From Alphaproteobacteria bacterium (GTDB lineage: Bacteria; Pseudomonadota; Alphaproteobacteria; Rhodospirillales; WMHbin7): DNA of 64,000 nt. The notes under the pieces are model-generated. The model had not been told where the DNA came from and did not search any database. It worked only from the letters and a program-made list of their open reading frames with translations. Made by a program: the position numbers and the translations under genes. Within the stretch, counting starts at the first letter, position 1. Each line of letters starts with the position of its first letter. The stretch is taken from positions 620,001 to 684,000 of the forward strand of contig JADGAX010000001.1 in NCBI GenBank assembly GCA_015231795.1, given 5' to 3'. Positions 18,003 to 27,828 of this stretch are shown here, in pieces.

Positions 18003-18018
18003 AAAGATCGTCTTACAA
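17990..18018 (-). promoter_or_regulatory. Promoter of the FitAB-type operon
   Basis: Minus-strand TTGTAA (18018-18013), 17-base spacer, TATCAT (17995-17990). The -10 hexamer lies inside the palindrome, which is compatible with repression by occlusion. Confidence 0.6.
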
Positions 18019-18044
18019 TCTCGCTGTAATTAGACGTTAAGCGA

Positions 18045-18554
18045 CTAAAGCGGATCGAAAAAATGCCCGCGAAGCTCTTTCAATTTGCTGCCACTCGATT
18101 GCTTTCCACACTCGCCAAGGGCTTCTTCGAGTACGAAAAGGCAGGCATTCAAAAGTGCTTTGTCTCGTGATGGTTCTTCGACCGGGCCAGTTTGGAACTT
18201 TCCACCGTGAAACAAATTGTTGCGGACACATCGAACCGCGAGGAAGAGTTCCTTTATGTCTATTATGTCCCTCCCGACTTTCCAATCAATGGAATTCCCT
18301 TGGACGATCTGCTTCTTCGGAGGCTTATCAAACAGCACCTTGGCAGAATCAGATTCTTTAACCGTTTGGAAAAACGTATCCGTCAAATTGCGTGCAAAGC
18401 AATCCCACCCTGGTTCTGCATTTTTACCGTCGACATGACTCTCAAGGTATCCAGCCTGCTTCAGAGCAAACTCAAATCTGGAAAATACGGCAAAAAATTT
18501 GGTCGCTTCGTCCGGAAGGTCCCTCAACAAGACATTTTCATAATCAGAGCACAT
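18045..18554 (-). CDS. HEPN-like protein with RNNLFHG motif
   Basis: 169 aa from the ATG at 18554 (GGGAGGAAAG SD). All-helical in appearance: FFAVFSRFEFALKQAGYL, then LFLAVRCVRNNLFHGGKF, then DKALLNACLFVLEEALGECGK. The RNNLFH segment is an R-x4-H motif, the catalytic signature of HEPN ribonucleases. No TM or DNA-binding motif. Less GC-rich than the flanking housekeeping genes and beside a PIN toxin-antitoxin pair, suggesting acquired DNA. It may be a lone HEPN toxin or a defence component; no MNT-type nucleotidyltransferase partner is adjacent. Confidence 0.6.
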   Translation of the reverse strand: MCSDYENVLLRDLPDEATKFFAVFSRFEFALKQAGYLESHVDGKNAEPGWDCFARNLTDTFFQTVKESDSAKVLFDKPPKKQIVQGNSIDWKVGRDIIDIKELFLAVRCVRNNLFHGGKFQTGPVEEPSRDKALLNACLFVLEEALGECGKQSSGSKLKELRGHFFDPL

Positions 18555-18583
18555 TCGCTTTCCTCCCTCCCACATCCATGCGA

Positions 18584-19399
18584 TCAAAGGCGACGGGGGC
18601 TTCCTTGCGCGGCTAGGAAGGCCAAAATCGCCGCCGTCGCCGCCACATTCAACGACTGCACATGGCCGGAACCGGGGATCACGGCCAGCGCGTCGCATTC
18701 GGCTTGGCTGTGTTTGGGCAAGCCGGTTTCCTCATTGCCCAGCACGAAGGCGATGGGCCGTTTGCGCGCCCAGGGCAGAACCTCGGACAAGGGTTTCGAC
18801 TTTTCGTCCAGCGCCGTGCCGATGACGAAGAATCCCGCTTCCTTCAGGCGTTTCAGGGGCAGCGGAAAGCGCTCGGCCTTGATGATCTCCAGCCATTCCA
18901 GCCCGCCCTCGGCGATGCGATAGGCGGCGTCCGAAGGCTGGGCCTGACCTGGATGGTCCGACAGCAACAGGCGTTCGATGCCGAAGAAGGCCAGCGTGCG
19001 GGCGATGGCGCCCAGATTGTGCGGATTGCCCACCCCATCCAGCACCACGATATTCTTGCCTTCTTTCGCCCAATCCTTGGCGGCATGGGCGTCGAAAACG
19101 CCCACCGTTCTGGGCTTGGCCAGGGCCAGAATGCCGCCATGCATCGGCGTGCCCGCCAGTTTCGTCAATTCCTCGCCGTCGATGGCGCGGTAGGGCTTAT
19201 GGCCCTCGGCCAGCTTGGCGCACAGCGTGGTCGCCTTCTTGGCCGTGCGTTCGTCCATGAACAGGCGCATCACGCGGGCCGGGTCGCGCTCGACCAAGGC
19301 GGTTACCGCCGACAGGCCCGAGATGCGCAACAAGTCGCGCTCGGCCTCGGGCACCAGGGGGCGGTGTTTCTGCTGGGGCGTTCTGGGTCTCTGTGCCAT
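18584..19399 (-). CDS. TrmH/SpoU-family RNA 2'-O-methyltransferase
   Basis: 271-aa SPOUT methyltransferase modifying ribose in rRNA or tRNA. An N-terminal substrate-binding domain (about 20-100, [23 protein letters not shown]) precedes the knotted catalytic domain with motif 1 [23 protein letters not shown], motif 2 [11 protein letters not shown] and motif 3 [19 protein letters not shown]. The start at 19399 has AGAAGGA upstream. Only 13 bases separate this start from the divergent rluE-like gene, so both promoters lie inside the opposite gene or overlap. Target nucleotide unknown. Confidence 0.88.
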   Translation of the reverse strand: MAQRPRTPQQKHRPLVPEAERDLLRISGLSAVTALVERDPARVMRLFMDERTAKKATTLCAKLAEGHKPYRAIDGEELTKLAGTPMHGGILALAKPRTVGVFDAHAAKDWAKEGKNIVVLDGVGNPHNLGAIARTLAFFGIERLLLSDHPGQAQPSDAAYRIAEGGLEWLEIIKAERFPLPLKRLKEAGFFVIGTALDEKSKPLSEVLPWARKRPIAFVLGNEETGLPKHSQAECDALAVIPGSGHVQSLNVAATAAILAFLAAQGSPRRL

Positions 19400-19412
19400 A
19401 GTTCCTTCTATC

Positions 19413-19973
19413 ATGACTCTCATCCTTCTCAATAAGCCCTTTAACGTGCTGTGCCAGTTCACCGACCCCGAAGGGCGGGCGACCCTGGCCGACTATGTCA
19501 AGGTAAAGGGCGTTTACGCGGCAGGGCGGCTTGATTTCGACAGCGAGGGCCTGCTGGCGCTGACCGACGATGGCAAGCTGAACAAGCGGCTCGCCGATCC
19601 CAAGAACAAGACGCCCAAAACCTATTGGGCGCAGGTGGAAGGCATCCCCGACCAGGACGCGCTGCAAAAACTTTGCCGGGGCGTCGAGTTGAAGGACGGC
19701 AAGACCTTGCCCGCCAAGGCCTGGATCATTCCCGAGCCACCTAATCTGTGGCCGCGCGAGCCTCCCATCCGTTACCGCGCCGCCATTCCCACCAGTTGGA
19801 TCGAGCTGACCATCACCGAAGGCAAGAACCGCCAGGTGCGGCGCATGACGGCGGCGGTGGGCCTGCCCACCCTGCGCTTGATCAGAGCCGCCATCGGCGA
19901 TTGGAAATTGGATGGATTGCCGCCCGGCGAATGGCGGGAAGTGGAACCAGCTAGACGGCAAAAGCCTTTTTAA
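19413..19973 (+). CDS. rluE: rRNA pseudouridine synthase, RluE/RsuA family
   Basis: 186 aa without an S4 domain, starting [25 protein letters not shown]. Catalytic motif [18 protein letters not shown] with the nucleophilic Asp, then KTYWAQVEG and the C-terminal motif [26 protein letters not shown]. Absence of S4 and the length fit RluE (E. coli 23S U2457). It starts 13 bases from the divergent trmH-like gene; no good SD is seen upstream of the ATG. Confidence 0.85.
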   Translation: MTLILLNKPFNVLCQFTDPEGRATLADYVKVKGVYAAGRLDFDSEGLLALTDDGKLNKRLADPKNKTPKTYWAQVEGIPDQDALQKLCRGVELKDGKTLPAKAWIIPEPPNLWPREPPIRYRAAIPTSWIELTITEGKNRQVRRMTAAVGLPTLRLIRAAIGDWKLDGLPPGEWREVEPARRQKPF

Positions 19974-20004
19974 TTAGAATAGGGGCCAGAAAACGGAGGT
20001 TTTC

Positions 20005-20196
20005 TTGAGCAAGCCCTTGTCCCCCATCGTTTCGGAATTCGAAAGCGAAGAACAGGAAGCCAGCTATGATCGCTGGTTCCGGGCCAAGATTCAGACTGCC
20101 CTCGACAGCAAGCAGCCCCGCCTTGCGCACGATCAGGCTACAGCGGAAATTCAAGATCGTCTCAACAAAAAGCGTCTGATCCGCAATGCTGGTTGA
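20005..20196 (+). CDS. Antitoxin, stability-determinant type
   Basis: 63 aa beginning at TTG 20005, preceded by GGAGG five bases away; no ATG is available. Sequence MSKPLSPIVSEFESEEQEASYDRWFRAKIQTALDS plus RLAHDQATAEIQDRLNKK resembles the small 'stability determinant' antitoxins that partner RelE/ParE toxins. It overlaps the toxin gene by 11 bases. Antitoxin identity follows from size, motif pattern and position. Confidence 0.75.
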   Translation: MSKPLSPIVSEFESEEQEASYDRWFRAKIQTALDSKQPRLAHDQATAEIQDRLNKKRLIRNAG

Positions 20197-20455
20197 GTGG
20201 CGTAGGGAAGCGCTGGCCGATCTCTGGGCGATTCTCGACTATATCGACGAACGCAATCCATCCGCCGCCGACAGATTGTTTCAGGCTATCGAGACGGCCA
20301 TTCAATCCTTGCCCGAGCATCCCTATCTCTATCGCCAAGGCCGGGTGGCGGGAACCCGAGAAATCGTCGTCCATCCCAACTATCTGATCGTCTACCGGGT
20401 CACGCAGTTGATCGAAATATTGGGCATCCTGCATGCTAGGCAGGAATATCCCTGA
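20186..20455 (+). CDS. RelE/ParE-family toxin
   Basis: 89 aa with the typical ParE/RelE layout: WRREALADLWAILDYIDERNP helix, SAADRLFQAIETAIQSL helix, then strands REIVVHPNYLIVYRV and IEILGILHARQEYP with the terminal Arg region. As a ParE-type toxin it would inhibit gyrase, as a RelE-type it would cut mRNA; sequence does not decide. Its ATG lies within the antitoxin gene, indicating coupled translation. Its stop is four bases from the convergent hrpB stop. Confidence 0.88.
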   Translation: MLVEWRREALADLWAILDYIDERNPSAADRLFQAIETAIQSLPEHPYLYRQGRVAGTREIVVHPNYLIVYRVTQLIEILGILHARQEYP

Positions 20456-20458
20456 AAT

Positions 20459-22951
20459 TCACATCCGCTTCTTCGTCTTCGCGGTCGCCTGGGCGGCAAG
20501 CGGGTCGTCCGGCCAAGGGTGGCGGGGATAGCGGCCACGCATCTCGCTTTTCACCGAAGGGTAAGCGTTCGCCCAAAAACTTTTAAGATCTTGCGTCACC
20601 GCCAAGGGGCGTTGACCGGGCGACAACAGATGCAAGGTCACCGCCACATGACCGTCCAGCAAGCGAGGACCATCTTCGGCGCCGAACATTTCTTGCAGCT
20701 TGACCGCCAGCACCGGCGCTTCGGCGGAATAATCGATGGCATGCGTGTTGCCCGACGGCGCTTGAACCCGTTCAGGCGCCAGCGAGTCCGCCTTGCGTTG
20801 CATCTCCCAGGGAATTTGCGCCTTCAAGATTTCCAATAGATCAAGCCTTGCCAGATCGGCGCGGCGCGTCATGCCCGACAAATAAGGCCCCAGCCAGCCG
20901 GTTAAATTCCCCAGCAAGAAATCGTCCGAGAAATCCGGCCAGCCGTCATTGGGCCGATGACGGGCAAGAAAGCGCACGCGGCTTCGAAAGCGCTCGGCTT
21001 CTTTCGTCCAGGGCAGGGCTTGCAACCCCAGCCTGCGAAGGCCATCCGTCATCGCCGCCAGAACCAAGGCAGGGTCCGGATTTGGCAAGGGCTTGTCGGA
21101 CAGAATCAACGCGCCCAATCGGCGCTGACGCCTGGCCTTGACCGCTTCTTCGCGCCCATCCCATTCCACGAAGGCGCGCTCGGTCAACTCCGCCTCGAAA
21201 TCCTGTTCCAGCTCGGCCAAGGAAATGGGCGCCGCCAGAAAGATGCGCCCATCCGCCCCGGCCCCATCCAGATGCGCCACCGCCAGGAAGTCATCTCCAG
21301 CCAGGGGATCGGCCTCATCCAACTTGCCGCCGCGCCCGCCAGACAGGCGGTAAAGACCGCGCCCGCCTCGGCGCTGCGCGATGCGGTCGGGATAGGCGAA
21401 AGCGATCAGACTGCCGCAAGCCTGGGAATTCACGACCCCATCGCCAATTCCCGCCTGGCGCTTCAATTGTTGGGCCGCCGCTCGCACGCGCTCCAACGCC
21501 CCGCGATGCAAACGAAAACCGGAAGGCGGATGCGCCTTGCGGTCGCTCGCCAGATCAAGACGCAAGCGCATGTCCGCGTCGCGTCCGCCCGACAGAATGT
21601 CGCGCTCGCCCATCAGCGCCGCCAGCAAACAGGCCGTGGCCCCCTCGCCCATTTTGTCGGCGCGCAGAACCATATGGGCCAATCTGGGATGCGCAGGCAG
21701 GCGGGCCATGCTTTTGCCCAATGCGGTGATGCGCCTTTGTGCATCCAAGGCTTCCAGGCTTTGCAGCAGCGACAAGGCCTGGGCATAAGCCGCTGCGGGC
21801 GGCGGATCAAGCCAGGAAAGCTGGGCGGGATCGTCAACGCCCCATTCGGCCAGCGCCAAAGCCAGCGGCGCCAGATCGGCTTGCAGAATTTCCGGCGCGT
21901 CGAAGGCGGCCAGGGCGCGATCTTCGGCTTCCGGCCATAAGCGATAGCAAACGCCAGGCCCCAAGCGACCCGCCCGCCCCTTGCGCTGCTCGGCCGAGGC
22001 TTTGGAAACACGCACGGTTTCAAGCCGGGACATGCCCGAAGCCGGATCAAAGCGAAGGGCGCGCTTCAAGCCGCCGTCGATGACGATGCGCACCCCTTCG
22101 ATGGTCAGGCTGGTTTCGGCAATCGTGGTCGCCAGCACCAATTTGCGATGGCCGGGCGGGCTGGGCGACAGGGCGCGGTCCTGCGCTTCGGGCGACAAGG
22201 CGCCATACAGCGGCAACACCTCGGCCTGCATGCCGTCCAGACGCTCGGCCACCCGCTTGATTTCCGCCTCGCCGGGCAGAAAGGCCAGCCCGTCGCCCTC
22301 GCCCTCCTCGCTCATCGCCCGGCGGATCAGGCGCGCCATTTCGTCTTCGAAGCGTTCCTTGATGGGACGATCAAGATAGCGCAGCGCCACGGGATACATC
22401 CGGCCTTCAGATCGCACCACCGGCGCATCGCCCAGCAAACCGGCAATTCTCTCGCCGTCCAGCGTGGCCGACATGACCAGGATTTTCAGATCGGGCCGAA
22501 GGGCCGATTGCGCTTCCAGACATAGCGCCAACCCCAGATCGGCATCCAATGATCTTTCGTGGAATTCGTCGAAAATGATCAGTCCCACGCCGGAAAGTTC
22601 GGGATCGGACTGCATGCGCCTGGTCAGGATGCCTTCCGTCACCACCTCGATGCGCGTCGCTTTCGATATTTTGCTTTCCAGCCGCACGCGATAGCCGACC
22701 GTGCCGCCGACCGCCTCGCCCAAACTGGCGCTCATGCGCGACGCCACGGCCCTGGCCGCCAAGCGTCTGGGTTCCAGCATCAAGATGGTTTTGCCGCCAA
22801 GCCAGGATGCATCCAGCAGGGCCAGGGGAACGCGCGTACTTTTGCCCGCCCCCGGCGGCGCTTCCAGAACGGCGGCGGATGCGCCTTCCAAAGCCTGGGC
22901 CAAGTCGGAAAGAACGGCATCAATGGGCAGGGCGGGAAGCCAAGCCCTCAT
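20459..22951 (-). CDS. hrpB: ATP-dependent helicase HrpB
   Basis: 830-aa DEAH-box helicase. Walker A APPGAGKSTRVPLALL, motif II DEFHERSLDADL, motif III SATLDG and motif VI EQRKGRAGRLGPG are present, followed by winged-helix and ratchet domains and the C-terminal HrpB-specific region. Start at ATG 22951, overlapping the upstream stop by one base (TGATG). RNA target unknown; E. coli hrpB is non-essential. Full length. Confidence 0.93.
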   Translation of the reverse strand: MRAWLPALPIDAVLSDLAQALEGASAAVLEAPPGAGKSTRVPLALLDASWLGGKTILMLEPRRLAARAVASRMSASLGEAVGGTVGYRVRLESKISKATRIEVVTEGILTRRMQSDPELSGVGLIIFDEFHERSLDADLGLALCLEAQSALRPDLKILVMSATLDGERIAGLLGDAPVVRSEGRMYPVALRYLDRPIKERFEDEMARLIRRAMSEEGEGDGLAFLPGEAEIKRVAERLDGMQAEVLPLYGALSPEAQDRALSPSPPGHRKLVLATTIAETSLTIEGVRIVIDGGLKRALRFDPASGMSRLETVRVSKASAEQRKGRAGRLGPGVCYRLWPEAEDRALAAFDAPEILQADLAPLALALAEWGVDDPAQLSWLDPPPAAAYAQALSLLQSLEALDAQRRITALGKSMARLPAHPRLAHMVLRADKMGEGATACLLAALMGERDILSGGRDADMRLRLDLASDRKAHPPSGFRLHRGALERVRAAAQQLKRQAGIGDGVVNSQACGSLIAFAYPDRIAQRRGGRGLYRLSGGRGGKLDEADPLAGDDFLAVAHLDGAGADGRIFLAAPISLAELEQDFEAELTERAFVEWDGREEAVKARRQRRLGALILSDKPLPNPDPALVLAAMTDGLRRLGLQALPWTKEAERFRSRVRFLARHRPNDGWPDFSDDFLLGNLTGWLGPYLSGMTRRADLARLDLLEILKAQIPWEMQRKADSLAPERVQAPSGNTHAIDYSAEAPVLAVKLQEMFGAEDGPRLLDGHVAVTLHLLSPGQRPLAVTQDLKSFWANAYPSVKSEMRGRYPRHPWPDDPLAAQATAKTKKRM

Positions 22952-23811
22952 CAAGGGATGACCTGCTCGCGCCGATAGCCGTCAATGATGGGCAGTTCGG
23001 CCAGGGGCCTTTTCTCGCCGACGATCACCTTGACCCCGCCATCGCTGGTGCGAAACGAGCGCACGCGCAAAGGAACGTCCAGGCGATAGATCGCCGTCGC
23101 CTTCATCACCGGCACGATCTTGCCATTGATCTTGGGTGGGCCGAAAGTGACGGTGATGGGCGTGATCTGCGATTCGTCGGTCAGCTTGTCGTAGATTTCG
23201 ACGAAGGAATACATGCGGTCGCGCAAGGCCGCCTTGGGATTGGGAAAGGCCAAGTCTCCCGCTTTGCCGCAACTATTCTCGAACTTCAGACAGACCTGGA
23301 AGGAAACCCAGCGCTCGCCGTCGGGCGCGGTCGGATTGGGTTCCGATTGCAGCTTGGCGGTGTACTGCCCTGCCGTCCAGGGCATGCCATGGCGCACGCT
23401 GATGAAATCGCCCTCATAGCCAGCGCTTTCATAAACGCCGCCGGGGGCCACTTTCAGCTTGTCGGTTCGTCGTTCGCCGAAACGCGAGAAGATGATGCCC
23501 GGTCCACGATTGCCTGCGGAATCGTGCTTCAACCAAGTCTGCAACCCGGCATAGGCCTTGGCCTCGCCCAGCCAGAACAGACCCAAGGGCGCTATGTAAA
23601 GGGGTGGGCTGGCCTTGGGATCACCCTCGATGGTGACGTCCATGGACAGATCCTGGAAAGTCTGGCTTTGGACATTGGGATCAAGCCGCCAATAGACATC
23701 CACCAGATGCCAGGGCATGGCGCGATACGGCCCCTCGGCCCGGGCCAGGGCGGGCAGGAGGACGACAAGCAGAGCCAGAATGGCTGAAATGCGCATGAAA
23801 CGCTTCATCAT
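22951..23811 (-). CDS. Secreted hypothetical protein
   Basis: 286 aa with an N-terminal signal peptide ([27 protein letters not shown], cleavage likely after ARA), so periplasmic or exported. Beta-rich content: [51 protein letters not shown], then [17 protein letters not shown], which holds two Cys that could form a disulphide. No known family recognised. It is translationally coupled to hrpB (TGATG) and starts 29 bases from the divergent rimO. Confidence 0.7.
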   Translation of the reverse strand: MMKRFMRISAILALLVVLLPALARAEGPYRAMPWHLVDVYWRLDPNVQSQTFQDLSMDVTIEGDPKASPPLYIAPLGLFWLGEAKAYAGLQTWLKHDSAGNRGPGIIFSRFGERRTDKLKVAPGGVYESAGYEGDFISVRHGMPWTAGQYTAKLQSEPNPTAPDGERWVSFQVCLKFENSCGKAGDLAFPNPKAALRDRMYSFVEIYDKLTDESQITPITVTFGPPKINGKIVPVMKATAIYRLDVPLRVRSFRTSDGGVKVIVGEKRPLAELPIIDGYRREQVIP

Positions 23812-23840
23812 GTCGCTATTTTTGCCCTATAAAGACCCCC

Positions 23841-25253
23841 ATGAGCAAGACGTCTTCCAAAAAATCCGCACGCATCGGCATCATCAGCCTGGGCTGCGCC
23901 AAGGCGCTGGTCGATTCCGAACGCATTCTGACCCTGTTGAAAGCCGAGGGCTACGAGATCGCGCCCGATTACCAGGGAGCGCAAGCGGTGATCGTCAACA
24001 CCTGCGGCTTTCTGGACAGCGCCAAGGCCGAAAGCTATCAGGCCATCGCCGAGGCCTTGGAGGAAAACGGCAAGGTCATCGTCACTGGCTGCATGGGCGC
24101 CGACCCGGAAGTTCTGAAACGCTTTCCAAAGCTGCTGTCGGCCAGCGGCCCCATGCAGTTCGAACGCGTGATCGAGGCGGTTCATGCCGCAGTTCCGCCG
24201 CCGCACGCGCCCTATCTTGATCTGGTGCCGCCGCAGGGATTGCGCCTGACCCCCAAACATTACGCCTATCTCAAGATTTCGGAAGGCTGCGACCATGCTT
24301 GCAGTTTTTGCATCATCCCGCATTTGCGAGGCAAGCAAGTCAGCCGCCCGGCCAACGACATTCTGGGCGAAGCCGAAGCGCTGGTCAAAGCGGGCGTGCG
24401 CGAATTGCTGGTCATCGCCCAGGACCTGACCGCCTATGGCATCGACCTCAAACATGCCGCCAGCGATTGGAAGGGCAGGCAGGTCAAGGCACGCCTGCCC
24501 GAACTGGTCCGCGAGCTTGGCAGGCTGGGGGCTTGGATACGTCTTCATTACGTCTATCCGCACCCCATCGCCGACGAACTGCTCCCCCTGATGCAAGAAG
24601 GACTGGTCCTGCCCTATCTGGATATTCCCTTCCAGCATGCCAGCCCCCAAGTGCTGAAAGCCATGCGCAGGCCCAGCTTCCAAGACCGCACGCTGGAGCG
24701 CATCCGGCGCTGGCGCGAGCGCGTGCCCGAACTGGCGCTGCGTTCGACCTTCATCGTGGGCTTTCCCGGCGAAACCGAGGAAGATTTCCGTTTCCTGCTG
24801 GAATGGCTGGAAGCGGCCAGGCTGGACCGCGTCGGCTGCTTCACCTATGAAGCGGTCGAGGGCGCGCCCGCCAACCAGCTTGCGAACCAGGTGCCCGAGA
24901 AGATCAAGCAGGAACGCTGGGAACGCCTGATGGCGGCGCAAAAGCGCATCAGCGCCTTGAAGCTGAAAGACAAGGTGGGCAGGCGCATCGAAGTGCTGGT
25001 CGATGAGGTCGACAATTGGGGCGGCATCGGGCGATCAATCGGCGATTCGCCCGAAGTGGACGGCGTGGTGCATCTGGCGGGCGATCTTGTCATGCATCCC
25101 GGCGACCTGATCGACGCCCAAGTGACCAAGGCCGAGGATTACGATCTGATCGCCACGCCGATTCAGTGTTTGAGAAGCTGGAGCAACAGTTGGCCGCCGC
25201 CGGCAAACCACAAGCCGATGAGTGCGGCGATGATGAATCCCAAGGAAAGATAA
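23841..25253 (+). CDS. rimO: Ribosomal protein S12 methylthiotransferase
   Basis: 470-aa radical-SAM enzyme that methylthiolates the conserved Asp of ribosomal protein S12. An N-terminal MTTase domain has three cluster Cys ([31 protein letters not shown]); the radical-SAM motif CDHACSFC is near residue 150; a C-terminal TRAM domain follows. The family sequence appears to end near [11 protein letters not shown], leaving about 24 extra residues ([12 protein letters not shown]...) that are read antisense to the next gene over 91 bases, suggesting loss of the ancestral stop. Confidence 0.93.
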   Translation: MSKTSSKKSARIGIISLGCAKALVDSERILTLLKAEGYEIAPDYQGAQAVIVNTCGFLDSAKAESYQAIAEALEENGKVIVTGCMGADPEVLKRFPKLLSASGPMQFERVIEAVHAAVPPPHAPYLDLVPPQGLRLTPKHYAYLKISEGCDHACSFCIIPHLRGKQVSRPANDILGEAEALVKAGVRELLVIAQDLTAYGIDLKHAASDWKGRQVKARLPELVRELGRLGAWIRLHYVYPHPIADELLPLMQEGLVLPYLDIPFQHASPQVLKAMRRPSFQDRTLERIRRWRERVPELALRSTFIVGFPGETEEDFRFLLEWLEAARLDRVGCFTYEAVEGAPANQLANQVPEKIKQERWERLMAAQKRISALKLKDKVGRRIEVLVDEVDNWGGIGRSIGDSPEVDGVVHLAGDLVMHPGDLIDAQVTKAEDYDLIATPIQCLRSWSNSWPPPANHKPMSAAMMNPKER

Positions 25254-27364
25254 AGTTTCCAGGGCGGCTGCTTTTCGGCATAGGGATCGGAAAGGCCGCG
25301 CTCGGCGCCGTCGGGCAACTTGGCCAGATGGGTGAGCGAGGTGCCGAAGGGAATGTTGATCTTGGCCCTGGAATTCACCGCCCAGCCATTGGCGTCCAGA
25401 ATCGGACCCAGATTGCGCTGACGCAGCTTCATGAAGGCGATCAGGATCGAAGGTCCGCTGAACAGCATGACCACGCCGAACAGCGCCAGCGGCATCTGCC
25501 ACCAGGTCAAATTCAGGAAACTGGAAACCACCGTGGCGATGGCGGTGCCAATGGCGCCGATGGCCAAACCGATGGCGGCGAAGATGCCCGCAAAGCGACC
25601 GGCGTCGAAAGCGCCGGGGGCCGCAGCCACAGGCGCAGGCGCGCCGACCGCTGTCGGAGCGGCGGCGGTCGCTGGCTTGGCCCCCGCCAGCGGATTCGAC
25701 GACACCACCACGACGCGCTGATGCTGGGCGGCGGCCCTGGCCGCAGCCGCTTTTTCGATCTGCGATCCGATGGCCTGGCCCACCTTGCGGTAGGGCAGCC
25801 AGAAGGCTTGGCGCAGGCTGATCGGGTGATCGATGATCTTGACCACCGTGGCTTCCCAATCGCGGCCTGCATGATCGTAGAAAACGCCGTTGCGCCCCAC
25901 CACGATCTGATCGGCGTCGCCCGAGGTGAAGGCGGCTGCGATGGTCAGGCGCTCGTCGGTTTGCGGGCGGTGGCAGTCGCAATAGACCAGACAGATGCGG
26001 CTTAACGACGCCAGTTTGGCGTGCTTCTCCGGATCGTCGCCTCTAACCACCAGATCGCAGCTGCGGCCATCCAGATACAAAGTGCCGATCTGGAAAATGG
26101 CCCGTTTGTGCCCGGTGTAGAAGTCGCGGAAGGTCACGAAATTGTTCAGCAGCGTCAGCAGATCGCGCCGGTAATGCGTCAGCCGATTGACTTCGGCGAT
26201 GGCGTCGGCTTCGCCCTGCACGGCTTCGTCCTCGGCGACCAAGGCGCCGATCTTTGCTGCGATCCCGTGTTCGATGAAGGCCCTGACGCGATCAATTCCC
26301 AAAGGCTCGACCAGCGCGCCGCATTTCGCGGCCTGCCAGGATTCAAAAGCGGCGAACCTGTTCTTGATCTCCTGCCAACCTGCCTCGTCCAACTGGCTGG
26401 TCTTGCCCAGCAAAGGCAAGACGACCTGGACGGCGAAGGCATCCATGCGCGACGCCCAGGCGGGGTTGACGCATTCCTTCAAGGGCAAGGGCCGCCCCGC
26501 CCCGGCATGCGCCAACGGAAACTCGGCCACTTGGCATGTGTCCGCCGCCAACAATTGCGGAGCCAGAGCCTTGAAATCATCCTCCGAACGGTTCAGAACG
26601 CCCTCGGCCCTGGGATCGTAGGCCGCCAATTTGCAGCGGGTGAAATAATCCTCGATCTTGTCTTGAACGGCGGCAAAAGCGCCATAGGCGGCAATCGTTT
26701 CGTCGCCCAAGGGAAGGACCGTTGCATCGCCCTTGGCCAGATTCCACCAAGCGACATAGGCCTCGGTCTCGGCTTTCATCTTTTCCAGGGCTTCGCGGTT
26801 CATGCCCTGGCCGCCCGAACGATCAGGCTGGCTTCCGCACAGGTCCATGATGACGCGGATGAAGTCGGCGACCTCCTCGTCTTGGGCGGCCTCGGGCGGC
26901 AACACCCCGTCGCCGTTGAAATGGGTGTGGGTGAAGATGCGCACGGTATCTAGCGTATCTTCGGGCGAAATGCAGTCGGCGCCCGGCTTGTCCAGATTGG
27001 ACAGAATGCGCTTGGCCGAGGCCAAAAGGCGCGCCCCTTCCGGCTTGGAGGCATCGATGGCGGCCAAGGGCAGGCAATCGCCCTCCTTGAACAGAATTTC
27101 GGGATCGGCCAACCGGTCCAGCGTCCAGGAAACGGCGGACAGGATCTCGCCCGCCCGAATGCGCCCGTCATGGTCAAGATCGATCATGTCCAGCGTGCGC
27201 GCATCGAATTCGACGCCGCGCGTGGGACAGCTTAGGGCCACCCACAATTTCCGATCCAAACTGGACAACGCCTTCAAATCGGCGCCGCTTTCGATCCTGG
27301 CCTGATCGAAGCCGCCCGCCCTGAAGAAACGCCAGACATGTGCATTGGATTCAGCGGTCGCCAT
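25163..27364 (-). CDS. Large membrane protein with N-terminal EF-hand
   Basis: 733 aa of unknown function. A canonical EF-hand loop [12 protein letters not shown] occupies residues 62-73 and a second, degenerate one ([11 protein letters not shown]) follows near 155, suggesting Ca2+ binding. The middle 350 residues are soluble, including [32 protein letters not shown]. An Ala/Pro-rich linker (near 590-610) leads to three C-terminal TM segments ([58 protein letters not shown]). No signal peptide. Single gene; its 3' end overlaps rimO antisense. Confidence 0.65.
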   Translation of the reverse strand: MATAESNAHVWRFFRAGGFDQARIESGADLKALSSLDRKLWVALSCPTRGVEFDARTLDMIDLDHDGRIRAGEILSAVSWTLDRLADPEILFKEGDCLPLAAIDASKPEGARLLASAKRILSNLDKPGADCISPEDTLDTVRIFTHTHFNGDGVLPPEAAQDEEVADFIRVIMDLCGSQPDRSGGQGMNREALEKMKAETEAYVAWWNLAKGDATVLPLGDETIAAYGAFAAVQDKIEDYFTRCKLAAYDPRAEGVLNRSEDDFKALAPQLLAADTCQVAEFPLAHAGAGRPLPLKECVNPAWASRMDAFAVQVVLPLLGKTSQLDEAGWQEIKNRFAAFESWQAAKCGALVEPLGIDRVRAFIEHGIAAKIGALVAEDEAVQGEADAIAEVNRLTHYRRDLLTLLNNFVTFRDFYTGHKRAIFQIGTLYLDGRSCDLVVRGDDPEKHAKLASLSRICLVYCDCHRPQTDERLTIAAAFTSGDADQIVVGRNGVFYDHAGRDWEATVVKIIDHPISLRQAFWLPYRKVGQAIGSQIEKAAAARAAAQHQRVVVVSSNPLAGAKPATAAAPTAVGAPAPVAAAPGAFDAGRFAGIFAAIGLAIGAIGTAIATVVSSFLNLTWWQMPLALFGVVMLFSGPSILIAFMKLRQRNLGPILDANGWAVNSRAKINIPFGTSLTHLAKLPDGAERGLSDPYAEKQPPWKLYLSLGFIIAALIGLWFAGGGQLLLQLLKH

Positions 27365-27507
27365 GACATCCCCCTTGACGATAGGCCCCTATCATCCAAG
27401 AGAACCCGTTTGGGGGCAAGAGCGACAAAATTGCCGGAATTCACCAGCATCAAGGCGAACAGTGGGATGGAATGCTAATTTTCTCCCGAACGGATCAGGA
27501 AAAACCC

Positions 27508-27828
27508 ATGCCCGCCCCCCCATCTCGCGACAGCCTGCTGCAAGCCCTGAAAGCCCAGGTCATGGACCCGGAACTGGGCGTCAACATCGTCGATCTGGGC
27601 CTGGTCGAACGGCTTGAAGCGATGCCGGACAGGCTTGAAATCGACCTGATCATGACCACGCCCACCTGTCCGCAAGGCCATGGCCTGACCGATGAGGCCA
27701 AGCGGGTTCTGGAACAAGCCGCCCCTGGATTTCCCGTCGCCGCCAGATTGCTATCCGAGCCGTTCTGGTCGCCCGACCGCATGTCCGAGGCGGCGCGCCG
27801 CCATCTGGGCTGGGCAGCCAAGCCATGA
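27508..27828 (+). CDS. MIP18/DUF59-family iron-sulphur-assembly-like protein
   Basis: 106 aa from the ATG at 27508 (AGGA upstream). The MIP18/DUF59 pattern is complete: MDPELGVNIVDLGLVERLEAM, EIDLIMTTPTCPQGHGLTDEAKR with the reactive Cys, and a helical tail. Members (SufT, PaaD, Mrp N-domain) assist Fe-S cluster assembly or metallo-oxygenase maturation. Its stop overlaps the following membrane protein ATG by four bases, so the pair is co-translated. Confidence 0.8.
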   Translation: MPAPPSRDSLLQALKAQVMDPELGVNIVDLGLVERLEAMPDRLEIDLIMTTPTCPQGHGLTDEAKRVLEQAAPGFPVAARLLSEPFWSPDRMSEAARRHLGWAAKP

